Source of the DNA: Streptomyces roseochromogenus subsp. oscitans DS 12.976
Lineage (GTDB): Bacteria > Actinomycetota > Actinomycetes > Streptomycetales > Streptomycetaceae
NCBI RefSeq assembly: GCF_000497445.1
Contig: NZ_CM002285.1
Span: forward strand, 4,334,930 to 4,398,929
DNA length: 64,000 bases
Direction: 5' to 3'
Shown: positions 1 to 9,623 of the stretch, in pieces
Layout: each line of letters begins with the position of its first letter
Numbering within the stretch: the first letter of the stretch is position 1
Position numbers and translations under genes: made by a program
The notes under the pieces: model-generated
Told to the model about the DNA's origin: nothing
What the model saw: only the letters and a program-made list of their open reading frames with translations
The model's database searches: none

Positions 1-396
1 GGCGTCGACCGGTTCTTCGGCGTGACGTCCGGCTGGATGCGGGACGTGGCCACGGCCCAGGCGGTGCAGCGCCGCCTTCAGGCCTTGCAGTTCGACTGGG
101 CCTCCGAGAGCATCCGGGAGGTCCTGGGCCCGGCGGAGGGCACGGCGAGCGAGGCGTCCGAGCGATGCCTCGGGGTGCTGCGGCGCTTCTCGGAGGACAT
201 CACGGAACTGGTGCGCACGGAGACGACCGACTGGATGGTCGAGTTCCGCACCGGGACGGCCCCGCTGGGGATCCAGGCGGCGGTGACATATGTGCCACGA
301 CAGGACGCAGCGGGCTCCGGCGGCCGCTTCCCCCTGCCCCCGGCGAACGGCACCCGCCCGAACATGCCCCGCCAGCGCCCACCGGAGCCCCGCTAG
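1..396 (+). CDS. SLATT-like protein, C-terminal part (partial)
   Basis: The frame is open from base 1, so the gene starts upstream of the window. The visible 131 residues begin GVDRFFGVTSGW and have a mostly helical, amphipathic part followed by a Pro/Arg/Gly-rich tail ending PRQRPPEPR. I associate this tail with streptomycete SLATT-domain proteins, which are small membrane proteins often coupled to nucleotide-sensing effector systems. The membrane segments of that family would lie upstream and cannot be seen, so the assignment rests on resemblance of the tail only. It converges on the kinase gene that follows, with about 100 bp between the two stop codons. Confidence 0.5.
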   Translation, partial: GVDRFFGVTSGWMRDVATAQAVQRRLQALQFDWASESIREVLGPAEGTASEASERCLGVLRRFSEDITELVRTETTDWMVEFRTGTAPLGIQAAVTYVPRQDAAGSGGRFPLPPANGTRPNMPRQRPPEPR

Positions 397-496
397 GCAC
401 GGCCGGGGGCGGGTTTTCACGTGCCCGCGCTGGTGAGGTACCGCCGGACCCGCACCGGACCCGCACCCGGCAACGGCGACGCACCCCGACGGCGCT

Positions 497-2353
497 TCAC
501 TGCTTGGTGTACGTCAGGCTCTCCCCGCCGCTCGCCTTCGCCCGCTTCAGGCTGCCACTCGGCAGCAGCGTGACCTCGGTGGCCTCGCCCGGGGTGCAGG
601 AGGTGGCGGGTTCGCCGCTGGTGACAGTGGACGGGCCGATCTCCAACGGGCCGTCCGCGCCGGGCTGTTGAGTGAGTCTGGCTTCGAAGACACAGTGGTA
701 CATGCCGCCGTCGTTCGTCGGCCCGTCCGCGATCAGCGTCAGCACACTGTCACCCACCCTGCCCTGCCGGATGGTGAGTTGGCGGGTGTTGATCCCCACG
801 TCGCTGTCGATCGTCGCCTTCCAGGTGCCCAGATAGCCGCCCGGGACGTCCCCGTTCGTGGGCGTGGAGGCCGAGGCGGAGTCGGACGGCGTGGACGCGG
901 TGGGGTCAGGGGTGACGGTGGGCGCGGGAGTGACCTTCCCGCCTCCCTGGGCATGGCCACCGCCCCCGTTGTTCATCAACGCGTACACCGAGCCGCCCGC
1001 ACCCAGCGCCACCACCAGCGCGACCACGACGAGCAGCACGGTGGACCGCCCACTGCGCCGCTCAGCCTCCGGCGCCCCGCCGTAGGAGGGGTACGGCTGC
1101 TGCCCCCCGGCCTGCTGCGGATAGCCGTAAGCACCGCCACCCCACTGGGGATGCTGCTGCGCATACCCGTACCCGAACCCAGGAGCGACCGGCGGAGCCT
1201 GCCCCGAAACAACGGTCGGCACATGCTCGACACCACCGACCGGCGCATCAGAGACAGCGGCATGCTCAGGCAGCCCTTCACGGCCGGCCTCCGAGGCACC
1301 ACCACCCGCCACCGACGGCGCTACGCCTCCACCAGAGCCACCCGCACCCGACAACGACGGCGGTACGGGTGGTGCGGGTGGCAACCCGGACCCGGCCGAG
1401 GGCCGGGTACCCCCCGACTCCGTCCCCTCCGGATCCTCAACCTCCAGCAACTGCACGGCATGCCGCCCGAGTTGAGCGACCAACGCCCCCGGCAACCAGG
1501 GATCCCGGGACCGCCCCCCGGACACGGTGTCCTCCGCCCCGGTCCGCTCGAGCAACGCGTCCAGCGAAGGCCGGGCCCCCGGATCCTTGCGCAGGCAATC
1601 CCGCACCAGATCGGCGATCCCCTCCGGCACCCCCGCCAGATCCGGCTCCTCCTGAGCGATCCGGAACATCAACGCGTGCACGCCACTGTTGTCGGTCCCG
1701 AAGGGCATCGCCCCCGTAGCCGCATAGGCGAGCACGGACCCCAGGCAGAACACATCGCACGCCGGCGTGATCCGGTCCCCCCGCACCTGCTCGGGCGCCA
1801 TGAACCCCGGCGACCCGACCAGCGACCCGGTCCGGGTCAGCCCCTCCCCGCCCAGCGAGGTCGTCTCCAGCGCCCGCGCGATCCCGAAGTCGATCACGCG
1901 GGGCCCGTCGATCGTCACGAGCACGTTCGACGGCTTCAGATCCCGGTGCACGATCCCCGCCGCATGGATGTCCTTCAGCGCATGCGCGAGCCCCGCCGCG
2001 AGGATCCGTACCGATCGCTCGGGCAGCGCGCCGTGATCGTGGCCGACGACCTGCTGCAGACTCGGCCCGGCGACATATCCCGTGGCCAGCCACGGCACCG
2101 CCGCCTCGGTGTCGGCGTCGAGCACGGGCGCGGTCCAATACCCGCCGACCCGCCGGGCGGCCTGCACCTCCTGCCGGAAGCGCGCCCGGAACTCCTCCTG
2201 CGCGGCGAGTTCCTCGCGGACCAGTTTCACGGCAACGGTACGACCCCGCTCCGAGCGGGCCAGATACACCTGCCCCATGCCGCCCGCGCCCAGCCGCGCG
2301 AGCAGCCGGTAGCCGCCGATGTGCTGCGGATCCCCCGCCCCCAGCTTCTCCAT
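497..2353 (-). CDS. Membrane-anchored Ser/Thr protein kinase (Hanks type)
   Basis: The 618-residue product is a eukaryotic-type Ser/Thr kinase. The glycine loop GAGGMG is at 22-27, the ATP lysine K43 in VAVK, the catalytic loop HRDLKPSN at 136-143, DFG at 155-157 and an APE-like MAPEQ near 185. A Pro/Gly/Tyr/Gln-rich juxtamembrane region (about 310-435) leads to one membrane helix (about 437-459) and an extracellular domain of about 160 residues. That domain contains several Cys and a lipocalin-like GTWKATI start, so it may sense a ligand outside the cell. ATG 2353 was chosen because it opens directly into the kinase fold; the open frame runs far upstream but without homology. It is transcribed divergently from the aminotransferase gene at 2585. 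The position resembles S. coelicolor SCO3621 (memory). Confidence 0.9.
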   Translation of the reverse strand: MEKLGAGDPQHIGGYRLLARLGAGGMGQVYLARSERGRTVAVKLVREELAAQEEFRARFRQEVQAARRVGGYWTAPVLDADTEAAVPWLATGYVAGPSLQQVVGHDHGALPERSVRILAAGLAHALKDIHAAGIVHRDLKPSNVLVTIDGPRVIDFGIARALETTSLGGEGLTRTGSLVGSPGFMAPEQVRGDRITPACDVFCLGSVLAYAATGAMPFGTDNSGVHALMFRIAQEEPDLAGVPEGIADLVRDCLRKDPGARPSLDALLERTGAEDTVSGGRSRDPWLPGALVAQLGRHAVQLLEVEDPEGTESGGTRPSAGSGLPPAPPVPPSLSGAGGSGGGVAPSVAGGGASEAGREGLPEHAAVSDAPVGGVEHVPTVVSGQAPPVAPGFGYGYAQQHPQWGGGAYGYPQQAGGQQPYPSYGGAPEAERRSGRSTVLLVVVALVVALGAGGSVYALMNNGGGGHAQGGGKVTPAPTVTPDPTASTPSDSASASTPTNGDVPGGYLGTWKATIDSDVGINTRQLTIRQGRVGDSVLTLIADGPTNDGGMYHCVFEARLTQQPGADGPLEIGPSTVTSGEPATSCTPGEATEVTLLPSGSLKRAKASGGESLTYTKQ

Positions 2354-2584
2354 GGCCCACCCGCCTTCCCCCCGTACGCCCCAGACACCCCGTACGCGCC
2401 CTGCAGCCACGCATACGTGTACGACGGAGAATAATCCGGCCCCACGGGGGAGTCGCGCGGCCCGGCCCCTACGGTTCAGTAACGGGCCCGCCCGCCCCCT
2501 TCGACAATCTGTCGCGGAATCCCCCCGTCCACAGAACAAGACGCCGATAGGCCTTCCGCATCGCGGACATTTACGCTCGGCCGC

Positions 2585-3940
2585 ATGACCCCTCAGCCCA
2601 ACCCCGACGCCGGCGCCGCAGTGAAGGCCGCGGACCGTGCGCACGTCTTCCACTCCTGGTCCGCGCAGGACCTGATCGACCCACTCGCCGTCGCCGGCGC
2701 CGAGGGGTCGTACTTCTGGGACTACGACGGCAAGCGGTACCTGGACTTCACCAGCGGGCTCGTCTACACGAACATCGGCTACCAGCACCCGAAGGTCGTC
2801 GCGGCCATCCAGGAGCAGGCGGCCACGATGACGACCTTCGCGCCCGCCTTCGCGATCGAGGCGCGCTCGGAGGCGGCCCGGCTGATCGCCGAGCGGACCC
2901 CCGGCGACCTGGACAAGATCTTCTTCACCAACGCCGGCGCGGACGCCGTCGAGCACGCGGTGCGCATGGCCCGGCTGCACACGGGCCGCCCGAAGGTGCT
3001 CTCGGCCTACCGCTCGTACCACGGCGGCACCCAGCAGGCGATCAACATCACCGGCGACCCGCGCCGCTGGGCGAGCGACACCGCCACGAACGGCGTCGTC
3101 CGCTTCTGGACGCCGTTCCTCTACCGCTCCCGCTTCTACGCGGAGACGGAAGAGCAGGAGACCGCGCGGGCGCTGGAGCACCTGGAGACGACGATCGCCT
3201 TCGAGGGGCCGGGCACGGTCGCGGCGATCATCCTGGAGACCGTCCCCGGTACGGCCGGAATCATGGTCCCACCGCCCGGCTATCTGGCCGGTGTCCGGGA
3301 GATCTGCGACAAGTACGGCATCGTCTTCATCCTGGACGAGGTCATGGCGGGCTTCGGGCGCACCGGCGAGTGGTTCGCCGCCGATCTCTTCGGTGTCGTA
3401 CCCGACCTGCTGACCTTCGCCAAGGGCGTGAACTCGGGTTACGTCCCCCTCGGTGGCGTCGCGATCTCCGAGAAGATCGCCGAGACCTTCGGCAAGCGGC
3501 CCTACCCGGGCGGTCTGACCTACTCGGGGCACCCGCTGGCCTGCGCCGCCGCCGTCGCCACCATCAACGTGATGGCGGAGGAGGGCGTGGTCGAGAACGC
3601 CAGGCGGCTCGGCGAGAGCGTCGTCGGCCCGGCCCTGGCCGAGCTGGCCGAGCGGCACCCGAGCGTCGGCGAGGTGCGCGGTGTCGGCATGTTCTGGGCG
3701 CTGGACCTGGTGAAGAACCGCGAGACCCGCGAACCGCTGGTGCCCTACAACGCGGCCGGCGAGGCGAACGCCCCCATGGCCGCGTTCGCGGCCGCCGCCA
3801 AGCAGCACGGCGTGTGGCCCTTCGTGAACATGAACCGGACACATGTCGTCCCGCCGTGCACGGTCACGGAGGCCGAGCTGAAGGAGGGCCTGGCGGCCCT
3901 GGACGCGGCCCTGACCGTGGCCGACGAGTACACGGCGTAG
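2585..3940 (+). CDS. Class III (fold-type I) PLP aminotransferase
   Basis: The 451-residue protein belongs to the aspartate aminotransferase superfamily, class III (omega/ornithine/4-aminobutyrate type). It has the phosphate-binding TNAGADAVEHAVRMAR segment, the acidic cofactor residue in FILDEVMAGFGRTG, and the Schiff-base lysine K280 in TFAKGVNSGY. Length is normal. The substrate cannot be told from sequence; transfer from an omega-amino acid or amine to pyruvate or 2-oxoglutarate is typical. The GntR-type regulator gene 110 bp downstream on the same strand may be co-transcribed and control it, suggesting catabolic use of an amine. Confidence 0.9.
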   Translation: MTPQPNPDAGAAVKAADRAHVFHSWSAQDLIDPLAVAGAEGSYFWDYDGKRYLDFTSGLVYTNIGYQHPKVVAAIQEQAATMTTFAPAFAIEARSEAARLIAERTPGDLDKIFFTNAGADAVEHAVRMARLHTGRPKVLSAYRSYHGGTQQAINITGDPRRWASDTATNGVVRFWTPFLYRSRFYAETEEQETARALEHLETTIAFEGPGTVAAIILETVPGTAGIMVPPPGYLAGVREICDKYGIVFILDEVMAGFGRTGEWFAADLFGVVPDLLTFAKGVNSGYVPLGGVAISEKIAETFGKRPYPGGLTYSGHPLACAAAVATINVMAEEGVVENARRLGESVVGPALAELAERHPSVGEVRGVGMFWALDLVKNRETREPLVPYNAAGEANAPMAAFAAAAKQHGVWPFVNMNRTHVVPPCTVTEAELKEGLAALDAALTVADEYTA

Positions 3941-4050
3941 TCCACGGCGTAACCGGACAGCGGCTGACGTCGGGCAGGCTCGAACGCGTAAGGTGACGTG
4001 CTCGTAAGAAGTAGGCGAGTACGTCATCCACGCGCGAGGAGACTCCGACG

Positions 4051-4746
4051 ATGCCCGGCACCGGTGCCGTGACGCGCAGCACCCTGCGCCAGCAGATCGC
4101 GGACGCGCTCCGTGACGAGGTGCTGGCGGGGCGGCTGCGACCGGGCCGGGCGTTCACGGTCAAGGAGATCGCCGAGCAGTACGGCGTCTCCGCCACACCC
4201 GTGCGCGAGGCGCTGGTCGACCTGTCCGCGCAGGGCATCCTGGAGGCCGACCAGCACCGCGGATTCCGCGTGCCGGAGTACACCCTCACCGACTACCGGA
4301 ACATGATCGAAGCCCGCAGCCTGGTCACCGACGGCATGTTCCAGGCCCTCAGCACCGGCCACCCCGCCTTCCGCACCCCGCCCCAGGACCCGCGTACGAC
4401 CGCGGCCCTGGCCACCGTGCGCCGTCGCGGCGAGGAGGCCCAGCGGGCGGCGGCGGCCGGCGACCTCACCATCCTCATCGGCTACGACCTCCGCTTCTGG
4501 CGCGAGCTGAGCGCCCTGTTCGGCAATCCCTACCTCGGCGACTTCCTCGACCGGCTGCGTGTGCAGTCCTGGGTGTGCGCGGTGCAGCATCTGCTCCGCC
4601 TGCCCGACCTGCGCGGCCGCCTGTGGGCCGGACACACGGACCTGGTCGACGCACTGGCCCGCCGCGAGTCCGACACCGCCCGCTCGATCGTCGCCGCCTC
4701 CAACGCCCACTCGCTGGCGCTGCTGGAACACCTGGCCGGTAGCTGA
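4051..4746 (+). CDS. GntR-family transcriptional regulator (FadR-like)
   Basis: This 231-residue regulator has an N-terminal winged helix-turn-helix (about 8-72) with the family pattern LRQQIADALRDEVLAGRL and YGVSATPVREAL. An all-helical effector domain of the FCD type follows. A purine-rich SD (GAGGAG, 4036-4041) precedes the ATG at a suitable distance. It follows the class III aminotransferase in the same direction and probably responds to a related metabolite. The ligand is unknown. Confidence 0.85.
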   Translation: MPGTGAVTRSTLRQQIADALRDEVLAGRLRPGRAFTVKEIAEQYGVSATPVREALVDLSAQGILEADQHRGFRVPEYTLTDYRNMIEARSLVTDGMFQALSTGHPAFRTPPQDPRTTAALATVRRRGEEAQRAAAAGDLTILIGYDLRFWRELSALFGNPYLGDFLDRLRVQSWVCAVQHLLRLPDLRGRLWAGHTDLVDALARRESDTARSIVAASNAHSLALLEHLAGS

Positions 4747-4822
4747 GCGGCCGAAAGGGTATGGGACCCGCACATCACCGATTACCCTGCCCTGACCACC
4801 TTCTCTGTGTGAGGAGCCCTCT

Positions 4823-5473
4823 TTGGCCTGTGACCTGTGGCTGGTGCCGCTCGTGGACGTGTTGTGCCACACCCCGGACAACCCGTTCGCCGAAGAACTC
4901 GCGCAGTACAACAACGCGTTGACGGCGGCCGGGCTGCCCCCGGTGCCGGTGTACCAGTACATGCCGGGCCTGTCCGGCGAGGTCGCGCCCGTGGCCGGCT
5001 TCGACTACGACGCCCTCCACTTCCTGCGCCGCGCGTATCTCCTCCAGGTGTGCGGGCTGGCGGTGACCCCCGTGGACGAACTGGGCGGTGACTACGAGCA
5101 GTTGCTGGAGATGTTCGAGTCCACGGCCCAGCAGTCCCACCTGGTCTGGCACTACGACCACGCGGGCGCGTACGTCCCGGTCGACTTCCCGCAGCCGCTG
5201 TCCAACGACGACCTGCTGGCGGGCGGCGGTCCGCTGGGCTCCTCGCAGACGCTGCTGCGGGAGCTGGAGTACGTCGCCCCGACGATCGGCATCGACCCGG
5301 CCAACCCCCCGGCGGCCCCGGCTCCGCCCACGGCCCCCACGGAACTGGAGGAACCGGCGATCCCGGCGCCGTACGACCCCAGCCCCTTCGCCCGCGAACG
5401 GCACGTATGGCTGGGGCTGCACGCGGCGGCGACCCGCTCACTGGCCCAGGGCTCGATGATCGTCTTCAGCTGA
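4823..5473 (+). CDS. Conserved hypothetical protein, 216 aa
   Basis: The start is a TTG at 4823 with the SD GAGGAG ending 6 bp before it; no ATG or GTG nearby would keep the N-terminus LWLVPLVDVLCHTPDNPF. The protein has no signal peptide or membrane helix. It is acidic, with a Pro/Ala-rich linker around 158-185. I recognise it only as a conserved streptomycete protein of unknown function. The product contains no catalytic motif that I can identify. Confidence 0.75.
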   Translation: MACDLWLVPLVDVLCHTPDNPFAEELAQYNNALTAAGLPPVPVYQYMPGLSGEVAPVAGFDYDALHFLRRAYLLQVCGLAVTPVDELGGDYEQLLEMFESTAQQSHLVWHYDHAGAYVPVDFPQPLSNDDLLAGGGPLGSSQTLLRELEYVAPTIGIDPANPPAAPAPPTAPTELEEPAIPAPYDPSPFARERHVWLGLHAAATRSLAQGSMIVFS

Positions 5474-5543
5474 GGCTCACAGAAGTTGTGATTTCACCCA
5501 CCTGTTCTTGTCGTGGGGGAAATGCACACCTACGTTCGGTGGT

Positions 5544-5783
5544 ATGTCCCCCGACGACCCCGCCTTCGACTTCACCGTCGACCTCAGCGCACACGAGATG
5601 CTCCGGCGTACCCACGTCATGGCCGCCCTGGGCCCCGACTGGGACCCCGCGGCGGCGCTCCGTGGCGAGGAGGAGGCCCGGGCGCTGCTCTACTCCGGCC
5701 TGGACGCGGAGCAGCAGCGGATCTACGACGAGCTGGTGGCGGCCGGTGTACTCCCCGCGGGACCGAGCGATGCTGCCGCTTGA
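5544..5783 (+). CDS. Small conserved protein (DUF6400-like)
   Basis: This 79-residue, acidic, helical protein contains FTVDLSAHEMLRR and LDAEQQRIYDELVAAGVL, which I associate with the DUF6400 family; function unknown. ATG 5544 was taken over the upstream TTG because the conserved part begins just after it, although no strong SD precedes it. The 3' end overlaps the next gene by 14 bp in another frame, indicating translational coupling. Confidence 0.65.
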   Translation: MSPDDPAFDFTVDLSAHEMLRRTHVMAALGPDWDPAAALRGEEEARALLYSGLDAEQQRIYDELVAAGVLPAGPSDAAA

Positions 5784-5961
5784 TCCGCAGGCCGACACAG
5801 GCCGGCGCGCCTGGGGGATGGACTGCCCGAACTGCGACGACCGGCGCGGGTGGCGCTATCTGCTGTCCAACACCGGCAGCCTGCTGCACCTGCAGTGTCC
5901 GGCGTGCCACCATGTCTGGTCGCACGAGACACACTTCGGCGCCACCCGCCGGGCACCCTGA
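5770..5961 (+). CDS. Small zinc-ribbon protein
   Basis: The 63-residue product contains two CxxC knuckles, CPNC and CPAC, about 30 residues apart, typical of a zinc ribbon. It starts inside the preceding small gene with a 14-bp overlap, so the two are probably translated together. No partner or nucleic acid target can be deduced. It ends 3 bp before the convergent 5'-nucleotidase gene. Confidence 0.65.
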   Translation: MLPLDPQADTGRRAWGMDCPNCDDRRGWRYLLSNTGSLLHLQCPACHHVWSHETHFGATRRAP

Positions 5962-5964
5962 CGG

Positions 5965-7782
5965 TCAGAAGACCGGCGTGCCGTTCTGCGTGAGCTTCCA
6001 GTTGGTGACCGCGAAGTCCGCCGGGTTCAGCGTCTTCTTCGCGGTGACGTAGTCGATCATCAGCTGGCGGATCTCGTTGGTCGAGCTGTAGGCGTTCGGC
6101 GCCGAGGCGATGTGCGGGTAGCCGGAGCCGCCGTTGGCGCGGTAGTTGTTCACCGCCACGACGAAGACCTGGTCGTCGGCGACCGCCTTGCCGTCGTAGC
6201 TGAGGTTCTTGATCCTCGACCCCTCCGGCTGGGCGATGTCTATCTCGTAGTCGACGCCCGCCGCCGTGTCGTACATGTAGTCCCAGAAGCTGTTGGCGTT
6301 GGTGAGGGTCGCCGTGTCGACCTTCGTGCCGGCCGGCACCTGGTGGTAGTACTTCGCCGCGTACTCCAGGTAGTCCTTGAGCTGGGCGCCCGTGAGCTTC
6401 TTGCCGTACAGGGTGTTGTCGTAGATGTAGAGGCCGGCGATGTCCTTGATGGTGACGTTGCCCTGGGGGATGTCCGCCGTGCGGGAGAAGGGCGCCGCCA
6501 TCGAGATCAGCGGGAGCGCCGCGTCGGCCGTGGAGAGGCCCGCCTTCACGTTCTCCATCTGCACCTTGTGGATGAAGTCCATGATCGGCACGTCCTTCCA
6601 GCAGGACTCCGCCGCCGAGAGGTCCGCCGTGCAGGTGCCGACGGCCGTGTTCACGTACTTCACGACCAGCTCGTGGTCGGCCTCCAGGAGCTGCTTGATC
6701 TCCGGGTCCTCGTCCACCGAGTTGGGGTTGAGGGTCTGTGCCTTCTTGCTCGTCACCTTCCACTGCCCGTGGTGCAGTTCGAGCTCGAAGTCGAAGACGC
6801 TGAGGCGGTAGCCCCAGCAGTACGGCTCGGACAGCAGGACCTCTTCGCCGGTCTCCGCGTTCTTCACCGTGTAGGACGGAACCTCGACGTGCGTGTGGCC
6901 CACCAGGATCGCGTCGATGCCCGGCACTTGCTCCGCGACCAGGTTCGACGCGTTCTCCACGTACGGGAGTTCATCGCCGTAGGAGGACGAGCCGTCCAGG
7001 CCCGAGTGGTCGGTCAGGAAGACGACGTCGCAGCCGAGGGCGCGCAGGCGCGGGACGTACTTCTTCGCCTGCTCCACCAGGCCCGGGAACACCATCTTCC
7101 CGCTGACGTTGTCCTTGTCCCACAGCGCGATACCGGGGTTGGTGAGGCCGAGGATGCCGACCTTGATGTCGGGCGCGCCGGGGACCCGGATCCGCTTGAC
7201 GGTGTACGGGTGGAAGGCGGGGCGCAGGGTCTTCGCGTCCAGGGCGTTCGCGCCGAGCAGCGGGAAGTGGCACTGGCTCTCGAACTTGCGCAGCGTCTCG
7301 ATGCCGTAGTTGAACTCGTGGTTGCCGAGGGCGGCGGCGTCGTAGCGCATGTGGTTCATGGCCACGGCCATCGGGTGCTTGGGGCCCTTCTTGCCGTCGG
7401 TGCCGGTGATCGGGTCGACGCGCGCGAAGTAATAGGCGAGCGAGGTGCCCTGGATGATGTCGCCGGCGTCGACGAGCAGGACGTGGTCCTCGCCCTTCGC
7501 CTCGCGCTGCTGCTTGATGAGGGTGGCCACACGCGCCACGCCCACCGAGTTGCCGGCCTTGTCGCTGTAGGCGGCGTCCTTGTAGTAGTCCCAGTCGAAG
7601 ACGTGGCTGTGCAGGTCGGTCGTACCGAGGATGGAGAACGACCAGGTGCGGGGGTGACAGTCCCGCTGCTGCCCGGCCGCCTGCGCGGGGGCCGCCGCGA
7701 CGGTTCCCGCGGCGGCGACGGCCGCACCGGTGACGGCCGTCTTCTTCACGAACTCCCGGCGGTTCATGGGACTGAGGGGCAT
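5965..7782 (-). CDS. Tat-exported bifunctional metallophosphatase/5'-nucleotidase
   Basis: The 605-residue enzyme belongs to the UshA/CpdB type. A Tat signal (NRREFVKKTA then an Ala-rich stretch) is at residues 6-35. The calcineurin-like metal motifs DLHSH, GNHEFNYG and GHTHVEVP follow, then the C-terminal nucleotide-specificity domain, with aromatic GSGYPH and YDTAAGVDYEI segments. It should hydrolyse extracellular nucleotides or 2',3'-cyclic nucleotides outside the membrane, releasing phosphate. ATG 7782 has the SD AGGAG six bases upstream. The gene stands alone. Confidence 0.92.
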   Translation of the reverse strand: MPLSPMNRREFVKKTAVTGAAVAAAGTVAAAPAQAAGQQRDCHPRTWSFSILGTTDLHSHVFDWDYYKDAAYSDKAGNSVGVARVATLIKQQREAKGEDHVLLVDAGDIIQGTSLAYYFARVDPITGTDGKKGPKHPMAVAMNHMRYDAAALGNHEFNYGIETLRKFESQCHFPLLGANALDAKTLRPAFHPYTVKRIRVPGAPDIKVGILGLTNPGIALWDKDNVSGKMVFPGLVEQAKKYVPRLRALGCDVVFLTDHSGLDGSSSYGDELPYVENASNLVAEQVPGIDAILVGHTHVEVPSYTVKNAETGEEVLLSEPYCWGYRLSVFDFELELHHGQWKVTSKKAQTLNPNSVDEDPEIKQLLEADHELVVKYVNTAVGTCTADLSAAESCWKDVPIMDFIHKVQMENVKAGLSTADAALPLISMAAPFSRTADIPQGNVTIKDIAGLYIYDNTLYGKKLTGAQLKDYLEYAAKYYHQVPAGTKVDTATLTNANSFWDYMYDTAAGVDYEIDIAQPEGSRIKNLSYDGKAVADDQVFVVAVNNYRANGGSGYPHIASAPNAYSSTNEIRQLMIDYVTAKKTLNPADFAVTNWKLTQNGTPVF

Positions 7783-8143
7783 TCGAGGCTCCTGGTTGGC
7801 TGGAGATTGGCGACGAGCAGTGGCGGTGCAGTGCGGAGGCTACCCGCGTAGATGCTGCTAGCGCCCACGATTGCCGGAAACCAGGAAAAGGTCATGTCCA
7901 GGTCAAGGATGGGTCAGTGTGCGTCCCGCGCGAACCCTGGGGAAACGGCCGGTGTCAGAGAGGGCCGATGAGCCTGATCTCCGGCGGCCACAGCACCCTG
8001 CTCGCCATCAGCAGGCCTCCTCCGCCTTGCAGCTGGACACACCGGGCGCCCACCACGGCGAAACGCCCGCCGGTCACGCCCGAAGGCGGACCGGCGGGCG
8101 CTTCCGCACGCTGTCCGGACAGATGGTGCCCAACAGACGGTGC
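7783..8143. other. Intergenic region upstream of the 5'-nucleotidase
   Basis: This 360-bp stretch holds the leader and promoter of the 5'-nucleotidase at its left side and the purA terminator hairpin at 8064-8100. No coding frame with a start site, codon bias and homology could be found on either strand. Confidence 0.6.
8064..8100 (-). terminator. purA terminator hairpin
   Basis: A perfect 12-bp stem, CGCCCGCCGGTC (8064-8075) with its complement at 8089-8100, and a 13-nt loop lies 44 bp past the purA stop. There is no T-tract, as is usual in Streptomyces. Confidence 0.7.
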
Positions 8144-9427
8144 CTACAGGAACGAGTTGATCTCGATCGTCTCGTCCCGGCCCGGGCCCACGCCGATCGC
8201 GGAGATCGGGGCGCCGGACATCTCCTCCAGCGCCTTGACGTAGTTCTGGGCGTTCTTCGGCAGGTCGGCGAAGGACTTCGCCTTGGTGATGTCCTCGGAC
8301 CAGCCGGGCAGGTTCTCGTAGACCGGCTTCGCGTGGTGGAAGTCGGTCTGGGAGTACGGCAGTTCCTCGACGCGCTTGCCGTCGATCTCGTACGCCACAC
8401 AGACCGGGATCTGCTCCCAGCCGGTCAGCACGTCCAGCTTGGTGAGGAAGAAGTCGGTCAGGCCGTTGACGCGGGTCGCGTAGCGGGCGATCACCGCGTC
8501 GAACCAGCCGCAGCGCCGGTCACGGCCGGTGGTCACACCACGCTCACCGCCGATGCGGCGCAGCGCCTCGCCGTCCGCGTCGAACAGCTCGGTCGGAAAC
8601 GGGCCGGCGCCGACACGGGTCGTGTAGGCCTTGAGGATGCCGATGACCCGGCTGATCTTCGTCGGGCCCACACCGGCGCCGGTGCAGGCGCCGCCGGCGG
8701 TCGGGTTCGAGGAGGTGACGAAGGGGTACGTGCCGTGGTCGATGTCGAGCAGGGTGCCCTGACCGCCCTCGAACAGGACGACCTTGTCGTCCTCCAGCGC
8801 CTGGTTCAGGACCAGCACGGTGTCGGCGACGTACGGCTCGATCTGCGCGGCATAGCCCAGCAGCTCCTCGACCACCTGGTCCACGCCGATCGCGCGCCGG
8901 TTGTACAGCTTGCTGAGGATCTGGTTCTTGACGTCGAGGGCCGCCTCGACCTTCTGGGTCAGGATCGACTCGTCGTAGAGGTCCTGGACCCGGATACCGA
9001 CACGGTTGATCTTGTCGGCGTAGGTGGGTCCGATACCGCGCCCGGTCGTACCGATCTTCCTCTTCCCGAGGAAGCGTTCCGTCACCTTGTCGACGGTCAC
9101 GTTGTACGGCGTGATGATGTGCGCGTTACCGCTGATCAGGAGCTTGGACGTGTCGACGCCACGCTCGTTCAGACCGCTCAGCTCGGAGAGCAGGACCGAC
9201 GGGTCGACGACGACGCCGTTGCCGATGACCGGAACACAAGTAGGCGAGAGGATTCCGGAAGGGAGCAGGTGGAGTGCGTACTTCTGGTCGCCGACGACGA
9301 CCGTGTGGCCGGCGTTGTTGCCGCCCTGGTATCGCACTACATAGTCCACCGAGCCACCGAGCAGGTCGGTCGCCTTTCCCTTGCCTTCGTCACCCCACTG
9401 AGCACCGAGCAGCACAAGTGCGGGCAC
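8144..9427 (-). CDS. purA: Adenylosuccinate synthetase
   Basis: The 427-residue protein makes adenylosuccinate from IMP, Asp and GTP, the first committed step to AMP. It shows the GTP-binding WGDEGKGK loop near the N-terminus, the GGNNAGHT segment, [14 protein letters not shown], and the Asp-binding [11 protein letters not shown] region. The start is GTG, and length is the family norm. It stands alone with its own terminator hairpin. A divergent gene starts 196 bp upstream. Confidence 0.97.
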   Translation of the reverse strand: MPALVLLGAQWGDEGKGKATDLLGGSVDYVVRYQGGNNAGHTVVVGDQKYALHLLPSGILSPTCVPVIGNGVVVDPSVLLSELSGLNERGVDTSKLLISGNAHIITPYNVTVDKVTERFLGKRKIGTTGRGIGPTYADKINRVGIRVQDLYDESILTQKVEAALDVKNQILSKLYNRRAIGVDQVVEELLGYAAQIEPYVADTVLVLNQALEDDKVVLFEGGQGTLLDIDHGTYPFVTSSNPTAGGACTGAGVGPTKISRVIGILKAYTTRVGAGPFPTELFDADGEALRRIGGERGVTTGRDRRCGWFDAVIARYATRVNGLTDFFLTKLDVLTGWEQIPVCVAYEIDGKRVEELPYSQTDFHHAKPVYENLPGWSEDITKAKSFADLPKNAQNYVKALEEMSGAPISAIGVGPGRDETIEINSFL

Positions 9428-9553
9428 GCGCGTACACCCCTTCCGGGCGGGGCATGTCCAAGGTCGGGGGCGTGGGCGTAAGGTTCACCGCCGCGTACCA
9501 CAGCGACCGCCTTTGGTCGCCAACCGTCGGACCGGATGCCCCGGAATAGACGA

Positions 9554-9581
9554 AGCCCCTGGCGCAATAGCGCAAGGGGCT
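9554..9581. other. Inverted repeat in purA upstream region
   Basis: AGCCCCT (9554-9560) pairs with AGGGGCT (9575-9581), and an internal GCGC pairs as well. It lies between divergent genes, so it is in the leader of the downstream gene or the purA promoter region rather than being an ordinary terminator. Confidence 0.45.
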
Positions 9582-9623
9582 CTTGCACAAAGATGCTACC
9601 CGAGGAAGCGAGGCAGGACCGAG

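Noticed and set aside
2354..4027. Open frame continuing upstream of the kinase to give a 1176-residue product on the minus strand
   Set aside because: It runs antisense through the aminotransferase gene, has no homology before the kinase start and has Arg/Gly/Val-rich composition typical of frames opposite high-GC genes.
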